38,328 nucleotides of DNA from Eubacterium sp. (GCA_021769965.1 JAETRU010000027.1:1-38328); one strand, 5' to 3'. Counted from the first letter of the stretch, positions 7,813-16,842 are shown. Numbers and translations: made by a program. Notes: a model not told the origin generated them from the sequence alone.

Positions 7813-9177
7813 ATGAATACACAGAAATTATGGGCGCTGATCGATCGGGACGCAGCACGCTTTGAGGATATCAGCGACGCGGTCTGGGGCTTTGCAGAAA
7901 CCTGCTTTGAAGAGCACCGATCCACGAAGCTGCAGCGGGAATTTATGGAACAGGAAGGCTTCCGTATTACTTCGCCGGTTTGCGGCATGGATACAGCCTT
8001 TATCGCGGAATACGGAAGCGGCGCGCCGGTCATCGCCTTTTTAGGGGAAAATGACGCGCTGCCTGCACAGAGTCAGTGCGCGGATGTGGCAGAACGGAAA
8101 CCTCTGGTTCCCGGAGGAAACGGTCATGCCTGCGGGCACAATCTTCTTGGCACGGGCAGTATGGAAGCGGCCTGCGCGGTGAAAAAGTATATGGAGACCG
8201 AAGGAATTCCCGGCACCATTCGCTACTATGCCTGCCCGGCAGAAGAAGGCGGCGGCGGAAAGGTATTTCTGGCAAAAGGCGGCGCCTTTGAGGGCGTAGA
8301 CGCGGCGGTCACGTGGCACCCGGGCAGTACCAACGAGATCTCTAACGGAGGGATCGCCTGTGTGACAGCCAGCTTCCACTTTACGGGGAAGGCCTCTCAT
8401 GCCTCCGGCCATCCCTGGCTTGGGAGAAGCGCGCTGGACGCGGTGGAACTGATGAACACAGGGGTGCAGTATCTGAGAGAGCACATGCTGCCAAGCTCCA
8501 GAATCCATTACGCGATTACCAACGCCGGCGGCGATGCGCCTAATGTGGTGCAGCACGAAGCGGAAGTGCTGTATGTGGTACGGTGCAAGGAGAACAGCGA
8601 TCTGGCGGAGCTCTTTGAACGGGTCTGCAAAATCGCCGAAGGAGCAGCGCTGATGACAGGCACCACCTTTGACGGACCGGAAATCGTCAGCGCCTATGCC
8701 AACCGCATTCCGTGCGATCCGATGGACGATCTGATGATCCACTATATGCGGGAGATGCTGCCGATCTCCTATACCCAGGCAGAGCTTGATTACGCGGCCC
8801 GGTTCGTGCCGTTCGGATGGCAGCCGGAGGCGGAAAGTCCCATCGACAGAGGATTTTCTGACCGAAAGGATGTGGAGATCATGGGATCGACAGACCTTGC
8901 CGACGTCAGCTGGCAGATTCCGCTGGGCGAGTGCAACACGGCGTGCTGCGGCATCGGCACCAGCGGACATACCTGGATGTTTACGGCACAGGGAAAATCT
9001 TCAGTGGCGCATAAGGGCATGCACAGCGCCGCGAAGGTCGTGGCAGCGGCAGCGCTGGAGCTTCTAACTGTACCGGAAACCTTAGAAAAAGCGAAACAAG
9101 ACCATCGAAGCAGGCTGGCGGGGAAGGGATACCGTTCCCTGATGCCTGATGACAAAATGCCGAAGGGAGGTCAGTAA
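7813..9177 (+). CDS. M20-family amidohydrolase, AbgB-like
   Basis: The 454-residue enzyme closely follows E. coli AbgB, a subunit of p-aminobenzoyl-glutamate hydrolase. Shared blocks are NGHACGHNLLGT (His105 and His109), YACPAEEGGGGK with the paired glutamates, AVTWHPGS, HYAITNAGGDAPNVV and the C-terminal HKGMHSAAK. These supply the metal ligands of M20 enzymes. The dimerisation insert with GRSALDAVELM is present. I chose ATG 7813 because AGGA (7802-7805) precedes it; an in-frame ATG at 7798 would add five residues. The enzyme should split an amide or peptide bond of a small substrate in the cytoplasm. It lies 22 bases after the S9 gene and abuts the M14 gene. A partner subunit such as AbgA is not found here; the other M20 enzyme at 15433 is transcribed separately. 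Confidence 0.9.
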   Translation: MNTQKLWALIDRDAARFEDISDAVWGFAETCFEEHRSTKLQREFMEQEGFRITSPVCGMDTAFIAEYGSGAPVIAFLGENDALPAQSQCADVAERKPLVPGGNGHACGHNLLGTGSMEAACAVKKYMETEGIPGTIRYYACPAEEGGGGKVFLAKGGAFEGVDAAVTWHPGSTNEISNGGIACVTASFHFTGKASHASGHPWLGRSALDAVELMNTGVQYLREHMLPSSRIHYAITNAGGDAPNVVQHEAEVLYVVRCKENSDLAELFERVCKIAEGAALMTGTTFDGPEIVSAYANRIPCDPMDDLMIHYMREMLPISYTQAELDYAARFVPFGWQPEAESPIDRGFSDRKDVEIMGSTDLADVSWQIPLGECNTACCGIGTSGHTWMFTAQGKSSVAHKGMHSAAKVVAAAALELLTVPETLEKAKQDHRSRLAGKGYRSLMPDDKMPKGGQ

Positions 9178-10872
9178 ATGAAACTTTCACACACTTATAA
9201 TCATTACTTTAAACACGACGAGATCACAGAGATCTTACAGGAGTTCGCGCGGAAGTATCCGCGGCTGTGCAGACTGACTTCGCTGAACAAGACGAAAGAG
9301 GGCAGAGACATCTGGCTCATGGAGATCACAGACCTTTCTTCCGGCGCCTTTGAAGAAAAACCGGCTTACGTTTCAGCCGGCAACATCCACGCGGGGGAAG
9401 TGACCGGCAGCATGAATGTCATGTATCTCATCGATACACTGCTGACAGGATATGAGGAGAATGTGGAGATAAAAAATATCCTGAAAGACTACACTGTTTA
9501 TGCGATCCCGAGAATTTCCCCCGACGGGAGTGAGTTTTATCTCACCACCGGCGGCATGTGCCGCTCAGTCAATCAGCTTTATCCGGCGCCCCAGATGCCG
9601 CCTGGCATTTACGGGGAAGACGTGGACGGAGACGGCGCGGTACGCCAGATGAGGATCAGAGATCCTTTGGGACCGTGGAAAATCTGCGCGGAGGAACCGA
9701 GGCTGATGGAACGCAGAAAGCCGGATGAGACGGAAGACGAATTTTATTCGGTATACCGGGAGGGTATGGTAAACGGCGATCCGAAGCTGCACTGCTTTGA
9801 CGCGCCGGACCCTTACGGCAACGATTTCAACCGGAGCTTTCCGATCAACTGGGCGACGGATAACAGACAGCCCGGCGCAGGCCCTTATCCCCTCTATAAC
9901 ATAGAGACGAAAACCATTGCGGACTTTCTGACCGAAAGAACCAATATCTGTGCCTTTCTCATGTATCATACCTGCGCGGGCGTCTGCCTGTATCCGCCGG
10001 CAACACAGCCGAAAGGAACCGCGCCGAGAGAAGATCTGGAGCGCTATGCGGACTTCGCGAAAATCGTCACAGAGGAGACTACATATCCGGCCTTTAATAT
10101 TTATGAGCAGTTTGCTGTAGGACAGGGCAGGCAGGATCACGGCGCTTTTGATGATTTTGTCTATCTGGGCAGAGGCATCGCCGGTCTTACTGTAGAATGC
10201 TGGGATCTGGATATCCGCGCGGGACTTCCGGGAAAATGGCAGCGTCCGATCATGTCAGAGCCTGCCGAGCTGCATCTTGCTTATGAGAAACAGCAGCTCG
10301 CCTGGATCGATGAGAATATGGGGACCGATGTGTTCAAGCCGTGGGCGAAGGTGGATCATCCGCAGCTGGGCGAAGTGGAGATCGGCGGTTACGACATCAA
10401 GTACCTGATGCAGAATCCGCCAATTGATTATCTGCAGGAGGAAATGCAGCGCTGCACCCGCTTTACCCTCCGTCAGATCAAAACCCTGCCGAGAATCGCT
10501 TTTGGCGAGGTGACGGTTTGCGGATCAGAAAAGGACGGCTATGAGGTCGCAGCAGAAATACAGAATCTGCGGTATTTTCCGACCAATATGACGGAGATGG
10601 CAAAAAAACTCCGGCTGGTCAAAGACGATATGGTCTTCCTGAAAGGCGAGGGCGTTGAATTTGTCGCAGGCAAAGGCGCGCAGCCGATCGGATTTCTGCC
10701 GGGCATGTCAGGCATTCACGCCGCAAACCTGTTCGGAGAATTTATGACCATGAAGAGGCCCCTTGTGAAGACCGTCAGCTGGAAGATCAAAGCTGCGGCA
10801 GGCACCGTCCTTTCCATAGAGGTGAGCAGCATGCGAGCCGGAAAGGCGAAGAAAGAGATTGTTCTTCCATAG
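9178..10872 (+). CDS. M14-family zinc carboxypeptidase
   Basis: The 564-residue protein has the M14 active site. The zinc ligands are His71 and Glu74 in NIHAGEVTGS and His264 in LMYHTCAG. Asn218-Arg219 in FNRSF would bind the substrate carboxylate, and Glu340 in TVECWD is in the position of the catalytic base. After the catalytic domain a segment from about residue 440 is probably a small beta domain as in other large M14 enzymes. There is no signal peptide, so it is likely cytoplasmic. ATG 9178 follows the previous stop directly, with GGGAGG just upstream, so translation is coupled. It would trim C-terminal residues from peptides or hydrolyse a related amide. The three different hydrolases in one operon suggest stepwise breakdown of one imported compound or a mixed peptide pool. 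Confidence 0.88.
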   Translation: MKLSHTYNHYFKHDEITEILQEFARKYPRLCRLTSLNKTKEGRDIWLMEITDLSSGAFEEKPAYVSAGNIHAGEVTGSMNVMYLIDTLLTGYEENVEIKNILKDYTVYAIPRISPDGSEFYLTTGGMCRSVNQLYPAPQMPPGIYGEDVDGDGAVRQMRIRDPLGPWKICAEEPRLMERRKPDETEDEFYSVYREGMVNGDPKLHCFDAPDPYGNDFNRSFPINWATDNRQPGAGPYPLYNIETKTIADFLTERTNICAFLMYHTCAGVCLYPPATQPKGTAPREDLERYADFAKIVTEETTYPAFNIYEQFAVGQGRQDHGAFDDFVYLGRGIAGLTVECWDLDIRAGLPGKWQRPIMSEPAELHLAYEKQQLAWIDENMGTDVFKPWAKVDHPQLGEVEIGGYDIKYLMQNPPIDYLQEEMQRCTRFTLRQIKTLPRIAFGEVTVCGSEKDGYEVAAEIQNLRYFPTNMTEMAKKLRLVKDDMVFLKGEGVEFVAGKGAQPIGFLPGMSGIHAANLFGEFMTMKRPLVKTVSWKIKAAAGTVLSIEVSSMRAGKAKKEIVLP

Positions 10873-10920
10873 AAAACTGGTTCTGTGGGTCGCAATATTG
10901 CATTTTTAAGGAGGAAAAAA

Positions 10921-12312
10921 ATGAGTAAGAAAAACGGCTCCATGAGTGTAGGACAGATTATTGCCTATACCTTTGGCAGAGTATTTGTAACGATGAGCTG
11001 TATCGGCGATCAGTTCGGTCTGTTCTTTATGACCGACTTTGCCGGCGTGAACCCCGGCGCGGCAGGTTCCATCCTGGCTGTAGCGACTATTGTAGGCTCC
11101 TTTATGGATCCGATCGTAGGCGGTCTTGTGGACCAGACCAATACAAAGATAGGAAGATACCGGCCATGGCTGATCATCGGCGGACTGATCATGGCGCTGA
11201 CCATGATGATGCGTTTTACGCCGGCGCCTGTAGCCAGTGATTCCGGACGCGTTATCTTCTACGGACTGGCGACACTGCTGTTTGTCATGTCCTTTTCAGC
11301 AGTCTGTGTTCCATGGCAGGGCATGATCGCATCCATCACCATGGACTATAACAGCAGAAATATTCTGGTCGCGGCCCGTGCGATTTCCGGCGCCTGCGTA
11401 GGCAATATCATTCCGATGATCATTTTCAAATCTATCGATATGCTGGGCGGCGGCTTAAACGGCTGGTGGAAATTCGTTATCATCGCCATGTCTATGGGAT
11501 ACTGCGCTGTTCTGTTCTGTCAGTGGGGCGTAAGAGATCTGGACAGACCGCAGACGGTAGTGGCATCCGGCGGCGAAGAGAAAGTAAAAAAAGAAAAATT
11601 CAGCTTCGCGGCAGTTGCGAAGGTTCTGAAGAGCAGACCGGTCTTATTCCTTTCATTGGCAATGATATTGAACAACGGTATCTTTACACTGGGCACTGTT
11701 GTAGAAATGCATTTCTATAAGTACATTCTGCAGGATGTATCCGTACTGGCGAAGGCTGCGGCTGTAACACTGCCGATCACCATTATCTGTTCCTTCCTGC
11801 TGCCGTTTGTACTGGCAAAAGTGGACAAGAGAACTGTTATCGTGATCGCAGCGGCGCTCAATGCTGTAAAACCGCTGTATATCATCTTCTTCACAGGATC
11901 TTTGAATACGAACGTGATCATTGCGCTGGTTCTGCTGCAGCGTGTAGGACTGCAGTTCTTCCAGTATTCCCTGTACGCGCTGGTTCCTGACTGTGTTGAC
12001 TTTACCCAGTGGACGACAGGCGTCAACGCGGCGGCGCTGATCAGCTCCATCGTGTCCTTCTCTCAGAGATTTTCAAGAGCAGTAGGACAGGGCATCGCAG
12101 GATGGCTTCTGGGCCTTGCCGGTTATGTGCAGAATGCTGATGTGCAGCCGGAAAGCGCGCTCAATGCTATCACTAACATGAGCGGTATCATTCAGGCGAT
12201 CGGTCTGGTACTGGTAGTGCTTCCGATCATCTTCTTCCCGATCAGCCGTAAAAAGAGCGACCAGATCAGAGCAGAGCTGGCAGAAAGAGAAGAAGCAGGT
12301 AAAGCTTGCTAA
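10921..12312 (+). CDS. GPH-type (MelB-like) MFS symporter, first copy
   Basis: The 463-residue membrane protein has about 12 hydrophobic segments. It carries the GPH family pattern after the second segment: DPIVGGLVDQ...GRYRPWLI. The family is best known for sodium- or proton-coupled sugar uptake, but members outside sugar clusters often carry other solutes. ATG 10921 is preceded by AAGGAGG; an upstream in-frame ATG at 10885 lacks a ribosome site. It lies in the peptidase operon with no sugar enzyme nearby, so its cargo is more likely a peptide, acylated amino acid or related compound than a sugar. That is inference from context only. Confidence 0.88.
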   Translation: MSKKNGSMSVGQIIAYTFGRVFVTMSCIGDQFGLFFMTDFAGVNPGAAGSILAVATIVGSFMDPIVGGLVDQTNTKIGRYRPWLIIGGLIMALTMMMRFTPAPVASDSGRVIFYGLATLLFVMSFSAVCVPWQGMIASITMDYNSRNILVAARAISGACVGNIIPMIIFKSIDMLGGGLNGWWKFVIIAMSMGYCAVLFCQWGVRDLDRPQTVVASGGEEKVKKEKFSFAAVAKVLKSRPVLFLSLAMILNNGIFTLGTVVEMHFYKYILQDVSVLAKAAAVTLPITIICSFLLPFVLAKVDKRTVIVIAAALNAVKPLYIIFFTGSLNTNVIIALVLLQRVGLQFFQYSLYALVPDCVDFTQWTTGVNAAALISSIVSFSQRFSRAVGQGIAGWLLGLAGYVQNADVQPESALNAITNMSGIIQAIGLVLVVLPIIFFPISRKKSDQIRAELAEREEAGKAC

Positions 12313-12373
12313 ACAGAGGATTCTGTAGTATTCTGAACCCATAGATAAAACGGCGGGGAAAGGCGGCGCTGTT

Positions 12374-13726
12374 ATGAAAAACAGGAAAAGAACTCTTACA
12401 TATTTTGAAATCTTCGCGTATGGAACAGGCGGCATTTTTATCAATCTGGCGGGTGTCTGCGACCAGTTTGGCATGTATTTTCTGACCAATGTGGCCATGC
12501 TGCCGGCGGCAGTCGTCGGCAGCATGATGATGCTGGGCACTGTCTTTGACGCGGTCAATGACCCGATCATCGGCGGCATCGTGGACCGGCATCAGTCACG
12601 TATCGGAAAATACAGACCGTTTCTGCTCTTTGGCGGATTTCTCACGGCAATGGTGTCAGTGCTCCGGTATATGGTGCCTGATCTGGGTCAGACCGGAAAA
12701 ATCGTGTACTATATGATTCTGCTTTGCCTTTTCAGCGTCGGCTTCACGGCCTGCACGCTGCCGTGGCAGGCGATGATGAGTGTTCTGACGCCGGATTACC
12801 ATGAGCGGAATGTGCTGCTGTCTACAAGAAGCATCAGCGGAAATCTGGTAGGTATGCTGATCAACGCCATCATTCTGACCTGCGTCGCCCGTCTGGGCGG
12901 CAACGAGGGAAACGGCTGGTGGAAGTTTATGGCCATTGCCTGGGCTGTAGCAATTCCATTCATCGTGCTCTGCCAGTACGGCATGAAGAGGGTGGACTAC
13001 AAGGACGCGCTGCCCAGTCCGCCCAGACAGCCTTTTTTCAGCAGACTGCGCGGTCTGCTTTCGCACAGGCCAGTGCTGTGTCTTTCCGCGGCGGTCGCGA
13101 TCTCTTCGATCGTGATCTCGCTGTCTAATGTGTGTGAAATGTACTATTATGAATACGTGCTCCATGACACCAGCGTTCTGGCGAGGACTTCCGTGTTCGG
13201 AGCGCCTGTGACCATTGCATGCGCGCTTCTGATGCCGTTTCTGCTCAAATGGATCGACAAACGGCAGCTGATCCTCATCGGTTTTGGGGTCAGCCTGATA
13301 AAGCCGGCAGCCATTGCCATATTCGGCGCAGCCCTTTCCGCAGACAGTGTGGTGGTGCTGATCATCATTTCCCGTGCCGGCACGGCACTGTTATCAGCGG
13401 CGATCTACGCCTGGACGCCGGAGTGTATCGACTGGGTCAACTACAAAGAAGGCGTGGCCTGCGCGGGACTGATCACGGCAGCTTCTACCTTTATGATGAA
13501 GCTGGGCAGGGCGCTGGGACAGACTGCGGCAGGCTGGCTGATGTCCATCGCGGGATTTTCCGCCGGGGCGGAAGTGACCGGCAGCGTGGTTTCGCAGATT
13601 CTGCGCATCAATGGAATTTACCCGATTATCGGACTGTGTCTGACTATGGTGCCGATTCTGCTGTTCCCGATCTCTCATCAGCAGGCGGCAGAGATTCGCG
13701 ATGAACTGGCGGCGCGGGACAATTAA
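12374..13726 (+). CDS. GPH-type (MelB-like) MFS symporter, second copy
   Basis: The 450-residue protein is clearly a paralogue of the preceding transporter: shared FGMYFLTN/FGLFFMTD near the N-terminus, DPIIGGIVDR...GKYRPFLL after the second segment, LPWQAM, NGWWKF and the C-terminal QAAEIRDELAARD tail. About 12 membrane segments are present. The ribosome site is weak (GGGGAAAGG at 12355-12363, eleven bases before the ATG). The tandem arrangement points to a local duplication with later divergence; the two may have different substrates or act as a pair. It is the last gene before the terminator at 13742. Confidence 0.87.
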   Translation: MKNRKRTLTYFEIFAYGTGGIFINLAGVCDQFGMYFLTNVAMLPAAVVGSMMMLGTVFDAVNDPIIGGIVDRHQSRIGKYRPFLLFGGFLTAMVSVLRYMVPDLGQTGKIVYYMILLCLFSVGFTACTLPWQAMMSVLTPDYHERNVLLSTRSISGNLVGMLINAIILTCVARLGGNEGNGWWKFMAIAWAVAIPFIVLCQYGMKRVDYKDALPSPPRQPFFSRLRGLLSHRPVLCLSAAVAISSIVISLSNVCEMYYYEYVLHDTSVLARTSVFGAPVTIACALLMPFLLKWIDKRQLILIGFGVSLIKPAAIAIFGAALSADSVVVLIIISRAGTALLSAAIYAWTPECIDWVNYKEGVACAGLITAASTFMMKLGRALGQTAAGWLMSIAGFSAGAEVTGSVVSQILRINGIYPIIGLCLTMVPILLFPISHQQAAEIRDELAARDN

Positions 13727-13741
13727 AAAGAGCATAAAGAA

Positions 13742-13799
13742 AAAGCACAGACCATCCGGCGGCGTATAAGAAGCCGCGGGGCGCTGTGCTTTTGTTTTA
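13742..13799. terminator. Bidirectional terminator between converging genes
   Basis: AAAAGCACAG (13742-13751) pairs with CTGTGCTTTT (13785-13794). An inner GC-rich stem (CGGCGGC against GCCGC) strengthens it. T runs follow on the plus strand and, from the A run at 13741 outward, on the minus strand, serving both the peptidase operon and the MATE gene. Confidence 0.82.
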
Positions 13800-13832
13800 C
13801 ATATAGATTTAGAAATGCGGCGTCTGCACAGC

Positions 13833-15254
13833 TCAGTGCGTCTGATCGCCGGTCAGATTCTGCAGCCAGACGCCCTTTTTTATAAGGACGAAGCCGATGG
13901 TGCATTTGATCAGATCCAGCATATGGTCTATGAGAAATACCATGATCACAGGCAGGCTGGTGAAACGGACCATGATCGTAACTGCCGGGATGGTGCACGC
14001 CCATAAAAACATGCTGTCAAAGAGGAACGTAATAATCGTTTTTCCGCCGGAACGCAGGGTAAAGTACGAGGCGTTGATGAATCCGGCCATAGGGGCCGAC
14101 AGCCCCTGCACCTGAATGAAACGCATGGCGATGTGCTGGATCTCCGGATCAGTGTTATATATCTGCGGAAACAGAGGCGCGATGATGATGAGAAGGACTC
14201 CTGTGATCACGCTGCAGAACATGGAAAAGGCGATGAGCTGATTATCTTCCTCGCGTGCTTTTTCCAGTTCACCCGCGCCCAGCAGCTGTCCTACGATAAT
14301 GCCTACAGATCCGCCCAGAGACGCGAAGACGACATTGGTGACATGGGTCAGTGTATTGGAGATATTTTCGGCTGCGACCACATCCAGGCCCAGCATGGAG
14401 TAACACTGCGCGAGAACAGCCAGGGCCAGGGACCAGAGCAGCTCGTTGAAAAACAGCGGCATAGCGACGCGCAGAAGCTGCCTGGCAAGACGCGCCGGCA
14501 CGTGGAATCCGCGATACAGATCTCTGATAAAAGGCAGCTGCGCGGTGTTTTTATGGGTCCATATGACGATGATGGCAAGCTCCACAAACCGGGACAGTAC
14601 AGTGGCGATGGCCGCGCCCTGTACGCCGAGGGCGGGCGCGCCGAATTTTCCGAAGATCAGGATATAGTTGAATGTCAGGTCTATAAGAACTGCGATGACG
14701 CCGCTGATCATCGGTACGACAGTACGGCCGGTCTCGCGGAGCGTACTGGCATAGACCTGTGACAAGGCGCTGGGCAGCAGACCGATCAGCATAATAAAAA
14801 GATATTTTTTCCCGTATAGCAGCGTAGCCGCAAGATCGCCGCGGCTTTCTCCCTGATGCAGGAACGCTTCGATGAGCGTGCCGCCGAAGGGGATGAGGAT
14901 CACTACGGCAAGCAGTGTCAGGATCACGCCGCAGAGGATCTTAAACCGCATGGTATAGCGGAGGCCGTCATTGTTTTTACTGCCGAAAAACTGGGCGCCC
15001 AGAATGCCTGCGCCGGCAACTGCTCCGAATACCGCCATATTGAATACAAGGGTCAGCTGGTTCGCGATGGAAACGCCGGACATCTGCTCCGTGCCTATCT
15101 GGCCGACCATGATGTTATCCAGCATATTGACAAAATTGGTGATGCCGTTCTGCAGCATGATCGGAACGGAGATGAGCAGCACTTTCTTGTAGAAAGCTTT
15201 GTCGCCGATGAGTTTCAGACGCTTTGAACGGCTGGTATCTTGTAATGTATTCAT
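13833..15254 (-). CDS. MATE-family efflux transporter
   Basis: The 473-residue protein has about 12 membrane segments arranged as two similar halves. Family hallmarks are near the start (ISVPIMLQNGITNFVNMLDNIMVGQIGTEQMSGVSIANQL) and in the second half (NELLWSLALAVLAQ). MATE proteins export cationic drugs or metabolites in exchange for sodium or protons. ATG 15254 is preceded by GGGGGAG on the minus strand. It is transcribed alone from a promoter next to that of the divergent amidohydrolase gene and shares a terminator with the peptidase operon. The substrate is unknown, and no regulator gene is adjacent. Confidence 0.9.
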   Translation of the reverse strand: MNTLQDTSRSKRLKLIGDKAFYKKVLLISVPIMLQNGITNFVNMLDNIMVGQIGTEQMSGVSIANQLTLVFNMAVFGAVAGAGILGAQFFGSKNNDGLRYTMRFKILCGVILTLLAVVILIPFGGTLIEAFLHQGESRGDLAATLLYGKKYLFIMLIGLLPSALSQVYASTLRETGRTVVPMISGVIAVLIDLTFNYILIFGKFGAPALGVQGAAIATVLSRFVELAIIVIWTHKNTAQLPFIRDLYRGFHVPARLARQLLRVAMPLFFNELLWSLALAVLAQCYSMLGLDVVAAENISNTLTHVTNVVFASLGGSVGIIVGQLLGAGELEKAREEDNQLIAFSMFCSVITGVLLIIIAPLFPQIYNTDPEIQHIAMRFIQVQGLSAPMAGFINASYFTLRSGGKTIITFLFDSMFLWACTIPAVTIMVRFTSLPVIMVFLIDHMLDLIKCTIGFVLIKKGVWLQNLTGDQTH

Positions 15255-15291
15255 TTGCAGCTCCCCCTTTTTCTCGTAATACGTGAATACC

Positions 15292-15320
15292 AGTATATCA
15301 CAAAGCAGATAAACTGTATA
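15292..15320 (-). promoter_or_regulatory. Promoter of the MATE gene (minus strand)
   Basis: Read on the minus strand, TATACA (15315-15320) and TATACT (15292-15297) are 17 bp apart, and the -10 carries an extended TG one base upstream. The surrounding DNA is very AT-rich. A candidate TATGAT for the opposite gene lies at 15368-15373 with a poor -35. Confidence 0.5.
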
Positions 15321-15432
15321 TATAAAAATAATATTTTCTGACTATTTTATAAAGATCACTTTGATGCTATGATAAGATCACAGTGAGGAAACATGTATGA
15401 GAATCCTCGGCAGATATACAGGAGGAAAAGAA

Positions 15433-16554
15433 ATGAACAGAGAACTGCTGGAAAAGGTAACAGAACTGCGTCACCGGCTCCATCGCTGCCCGGAGCTGTC
15501 GGGCGAGGAAAAAGAGACGAAGCAGGCTTTGATCGGCTTTCTAAAAGAAAACAGTACATTGCAGATAAACGATATGGGAAAGTGGTTCTATGCGGAATAT
15601 CATCCGTCTGTGGGAAAGAGCCGCGGCAGTATTGCCCTTCGGGCGGATTTTGACGCTATCAAAGTGCAGGAAGACACGCCGCTGCCCTATGCTTCAGTAA
15701 ACAGAGGCGTCGCTCACAAATGCGGCCACGACGGTCATTCGGCGGCTCTGGCCGGTTTTGCCGCAGACGTTTCGCGAGAGGGCTGCGACAAAGACGTTTA
15801 CTTTATCTTTCAGCATGCGGAAGAGACCGGGGAAGGCGGCGCGCCATGCGCTGAGCTGATCGCAGAGAAGCATATCGACGAGGTCTTTGCCGTCCACAAT
15901 TTCCCGGGCGGCCCTTTCGGTTCGCTGGGTATTCGCGAAGGGACCATCAACTGCGCGTCAAAGGGGATGGAGCTGGTCTTTACCGGCGCGTCGGCCCATG
16001 CCAGCCAGCCGGAGATGGGAAGAAATCCATCAAAGGCCGTCAGCCGGACCATTCTGGAACTGGATCATATCGCCGATCAGAGCCGGTATCAGGGACTGAT
16101 CCTGGCCACGGTAGTGCAGGTGGATATCGGTGAGAGGGCCTTTGGCGTGGCAGCTCACAATGGAAAGCTGCTGCTGACCATCCGCGGGCAGATCGAAGAG
16201 GAGATGGACGCCATGGAGCAGGAGATAGAGGCCTTCGCGAAGGCTCAGGCAGAAGCTGAGTCTCTGGATCTGGATATCCATTTCTATGAGGCTTTTCCAG
16301 AGACCTATAATCATCCAGAGAGCATCGCAAAGCTGAGGGCCATCGCGAAAGACCGGGGATGGCCGGTCAATGAGATGGCTGATCCCATCAGAAGCTCTGA
16401 GGACTTCGGATATTATACTAAGAAGGCGCTGGGCGCGCTTGTCTGGCTGGGCGCAGGCGAGGACTGGCCGCCGATCCATTCAGAGGATTTCGATTACAAC
16501 GATGATCTGATCGCAAAGACGGCTGATCTGTTCTGGGCACTGATTAAAAATTAA
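15433..16554 (+). CDS. M20-family amidohydrolase (aminoacylase/hippurate hydrolase type)
   Basis: The 373-residue enzyme has the M20D pattern: LRHRLHRCPELSGEEKET at the start, RADFDAIKVQE, HKCGHDGHSAALAGF with the metal-binding Cys and His residues, and FQHAEETGEGG. The lid domain contains ASAHASQPEMGRNP. Such enzymes remove acyl groups from N-acyl amino acids or split amino acid conjugates in the cytoplasm. ATG 15433 has AGGAGG at 15420-15425; the in-frame ATG at 15397 has no comparable site. It is distinct in length and sequence from the AbgB-like enzyme at 7813. It faces away from the MATE gene and shows no clear terminator before the tRNA promoter. Confidence 0.9.
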   Translation: MNRELLEKVTELRHRLHRCPELSGEEKETKQALIGFLKENSTLQINDMGKWFYAEYHPSVGKSRGSIALRADFDAIKVQEDTPLPYASVNRGVAHKCGHDGHSAALAGFAADVSREGCDKDVYFIFQHAEETGEGGAPCAELIAEKHIDEVFAVHNFPGGPFGSLGIREGTINCASKGMELVFTGASAHASQPEMGRNPSKAVSRTILELDHIADQSRYQGLILATVVQVDIGERAFGVAAHNGKLLLTIRGQIEEEMDAMEQEIEAFAKAQAEAESLDLDIHFYEAFPETYNHPESIAKLRAIAKDRGWPVNEMADPIRSSEDFGYYTKKALGALVWLGAGEDWPPIHSEDFDYNDDLIAKTADLFWALIKN

Positions 16555-16558
16555 ACTA

Positions 16559-16587
16559 TTGCTTCCGGCAGAGCAAAGTGGTATACT
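16559..16587 (+). promoter_or_regulatory. tRNA-Val promoter
   Basis: TTGCTT (16559-16564) and TATACT (16582-16587) are 17 bp apart, with the mature tRNA beginning 22 bases after the -10. Confidence 0.65.
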
Positions 16588-16608
16588 GATTCTTGTGCAG
16601 AAGGATCA

Positions 16609-16684
16609 GGTCTGTTAGCTCAGCTGGGAGAGCGTCTGGGTCACAACCAGAATGTCGGCGGTTCGAGCCCGTCACAGACCACCA
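16609..16684 (+). tRNA. tRNA-Val (anticodon CAC)
   Basis: A full cloverleaf of 76 bases folds by eye. The acceptor GGTCTGT pairs with ACAGACC, the D arm is GCTC/GAGC, the anticodon stem TCTGG/CCAGA closes loop GTCACAA, and the T arm is GGCGG/CCGTC around TTCGAGC. With the invariant T at position 33, the anticodon reads CAC, decoding GUG. CCA is encoded. Position 32 is G where a pyrimidine is usual. Confidence 0.9.
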
Positions 16685-16698
16685 GAATAAAGAAAAAT

Positions 16699-16731
16699 CA
16701 AGGTTCGCGGCGTATGTGGACCTTGTTTTTT
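16699..16731 (+). terminator. Terminator after tRNA-Val
   Basis: CAAGGT (16699-16704) pairs with ACCTTG (16720-16725), followed by a run of T to 16731. It lies 15 bases beyond the encoded CCA. Confidence 0.7.
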
Positions 16732-16804
16732 GTCTGCGGTGTTTCATGCAGCCGCTTTTTAGCCGCCTGGCCGCGGATTACTCTAATAAATAGTCAAACT
16801 ATTC

Positions 16805-16842
16805 AAAAACACGTTGTACAACGTGTTTTTTTTTGATATAAT
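16805..16842 (+). promoter_or_regulatory. EF-G-like gene promoter overlapping a 26-bp palindrome
   Basis: AAAAACACGTTGT (16805-16817) is followed directly by its exact reverse complement (16818-16830) and four more T. The right side of its centre supplies TTGTAC (16814-16819), 17 bp before TATAAT (16837-16842). The palindrome may be an operator covering the -35 or a terminator for upstream transcription; the T run fits the latter and the position the former. Confidence 0.65.

Noticed and set aside
14133-14762. A 209-codon plus-strand frame
   Set aside because: Antisense to the MATE gene, whose membrane segments and start signal are clear.
16609-16684. tRNA-His instead of tRNA-Val
   Set aside because: Reading GTC or GTG needs a shifted loop. 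With T at position 33 and a five-pair stem, the anticodon is CAC; the extra 5' G of tRNA-His is also absent.
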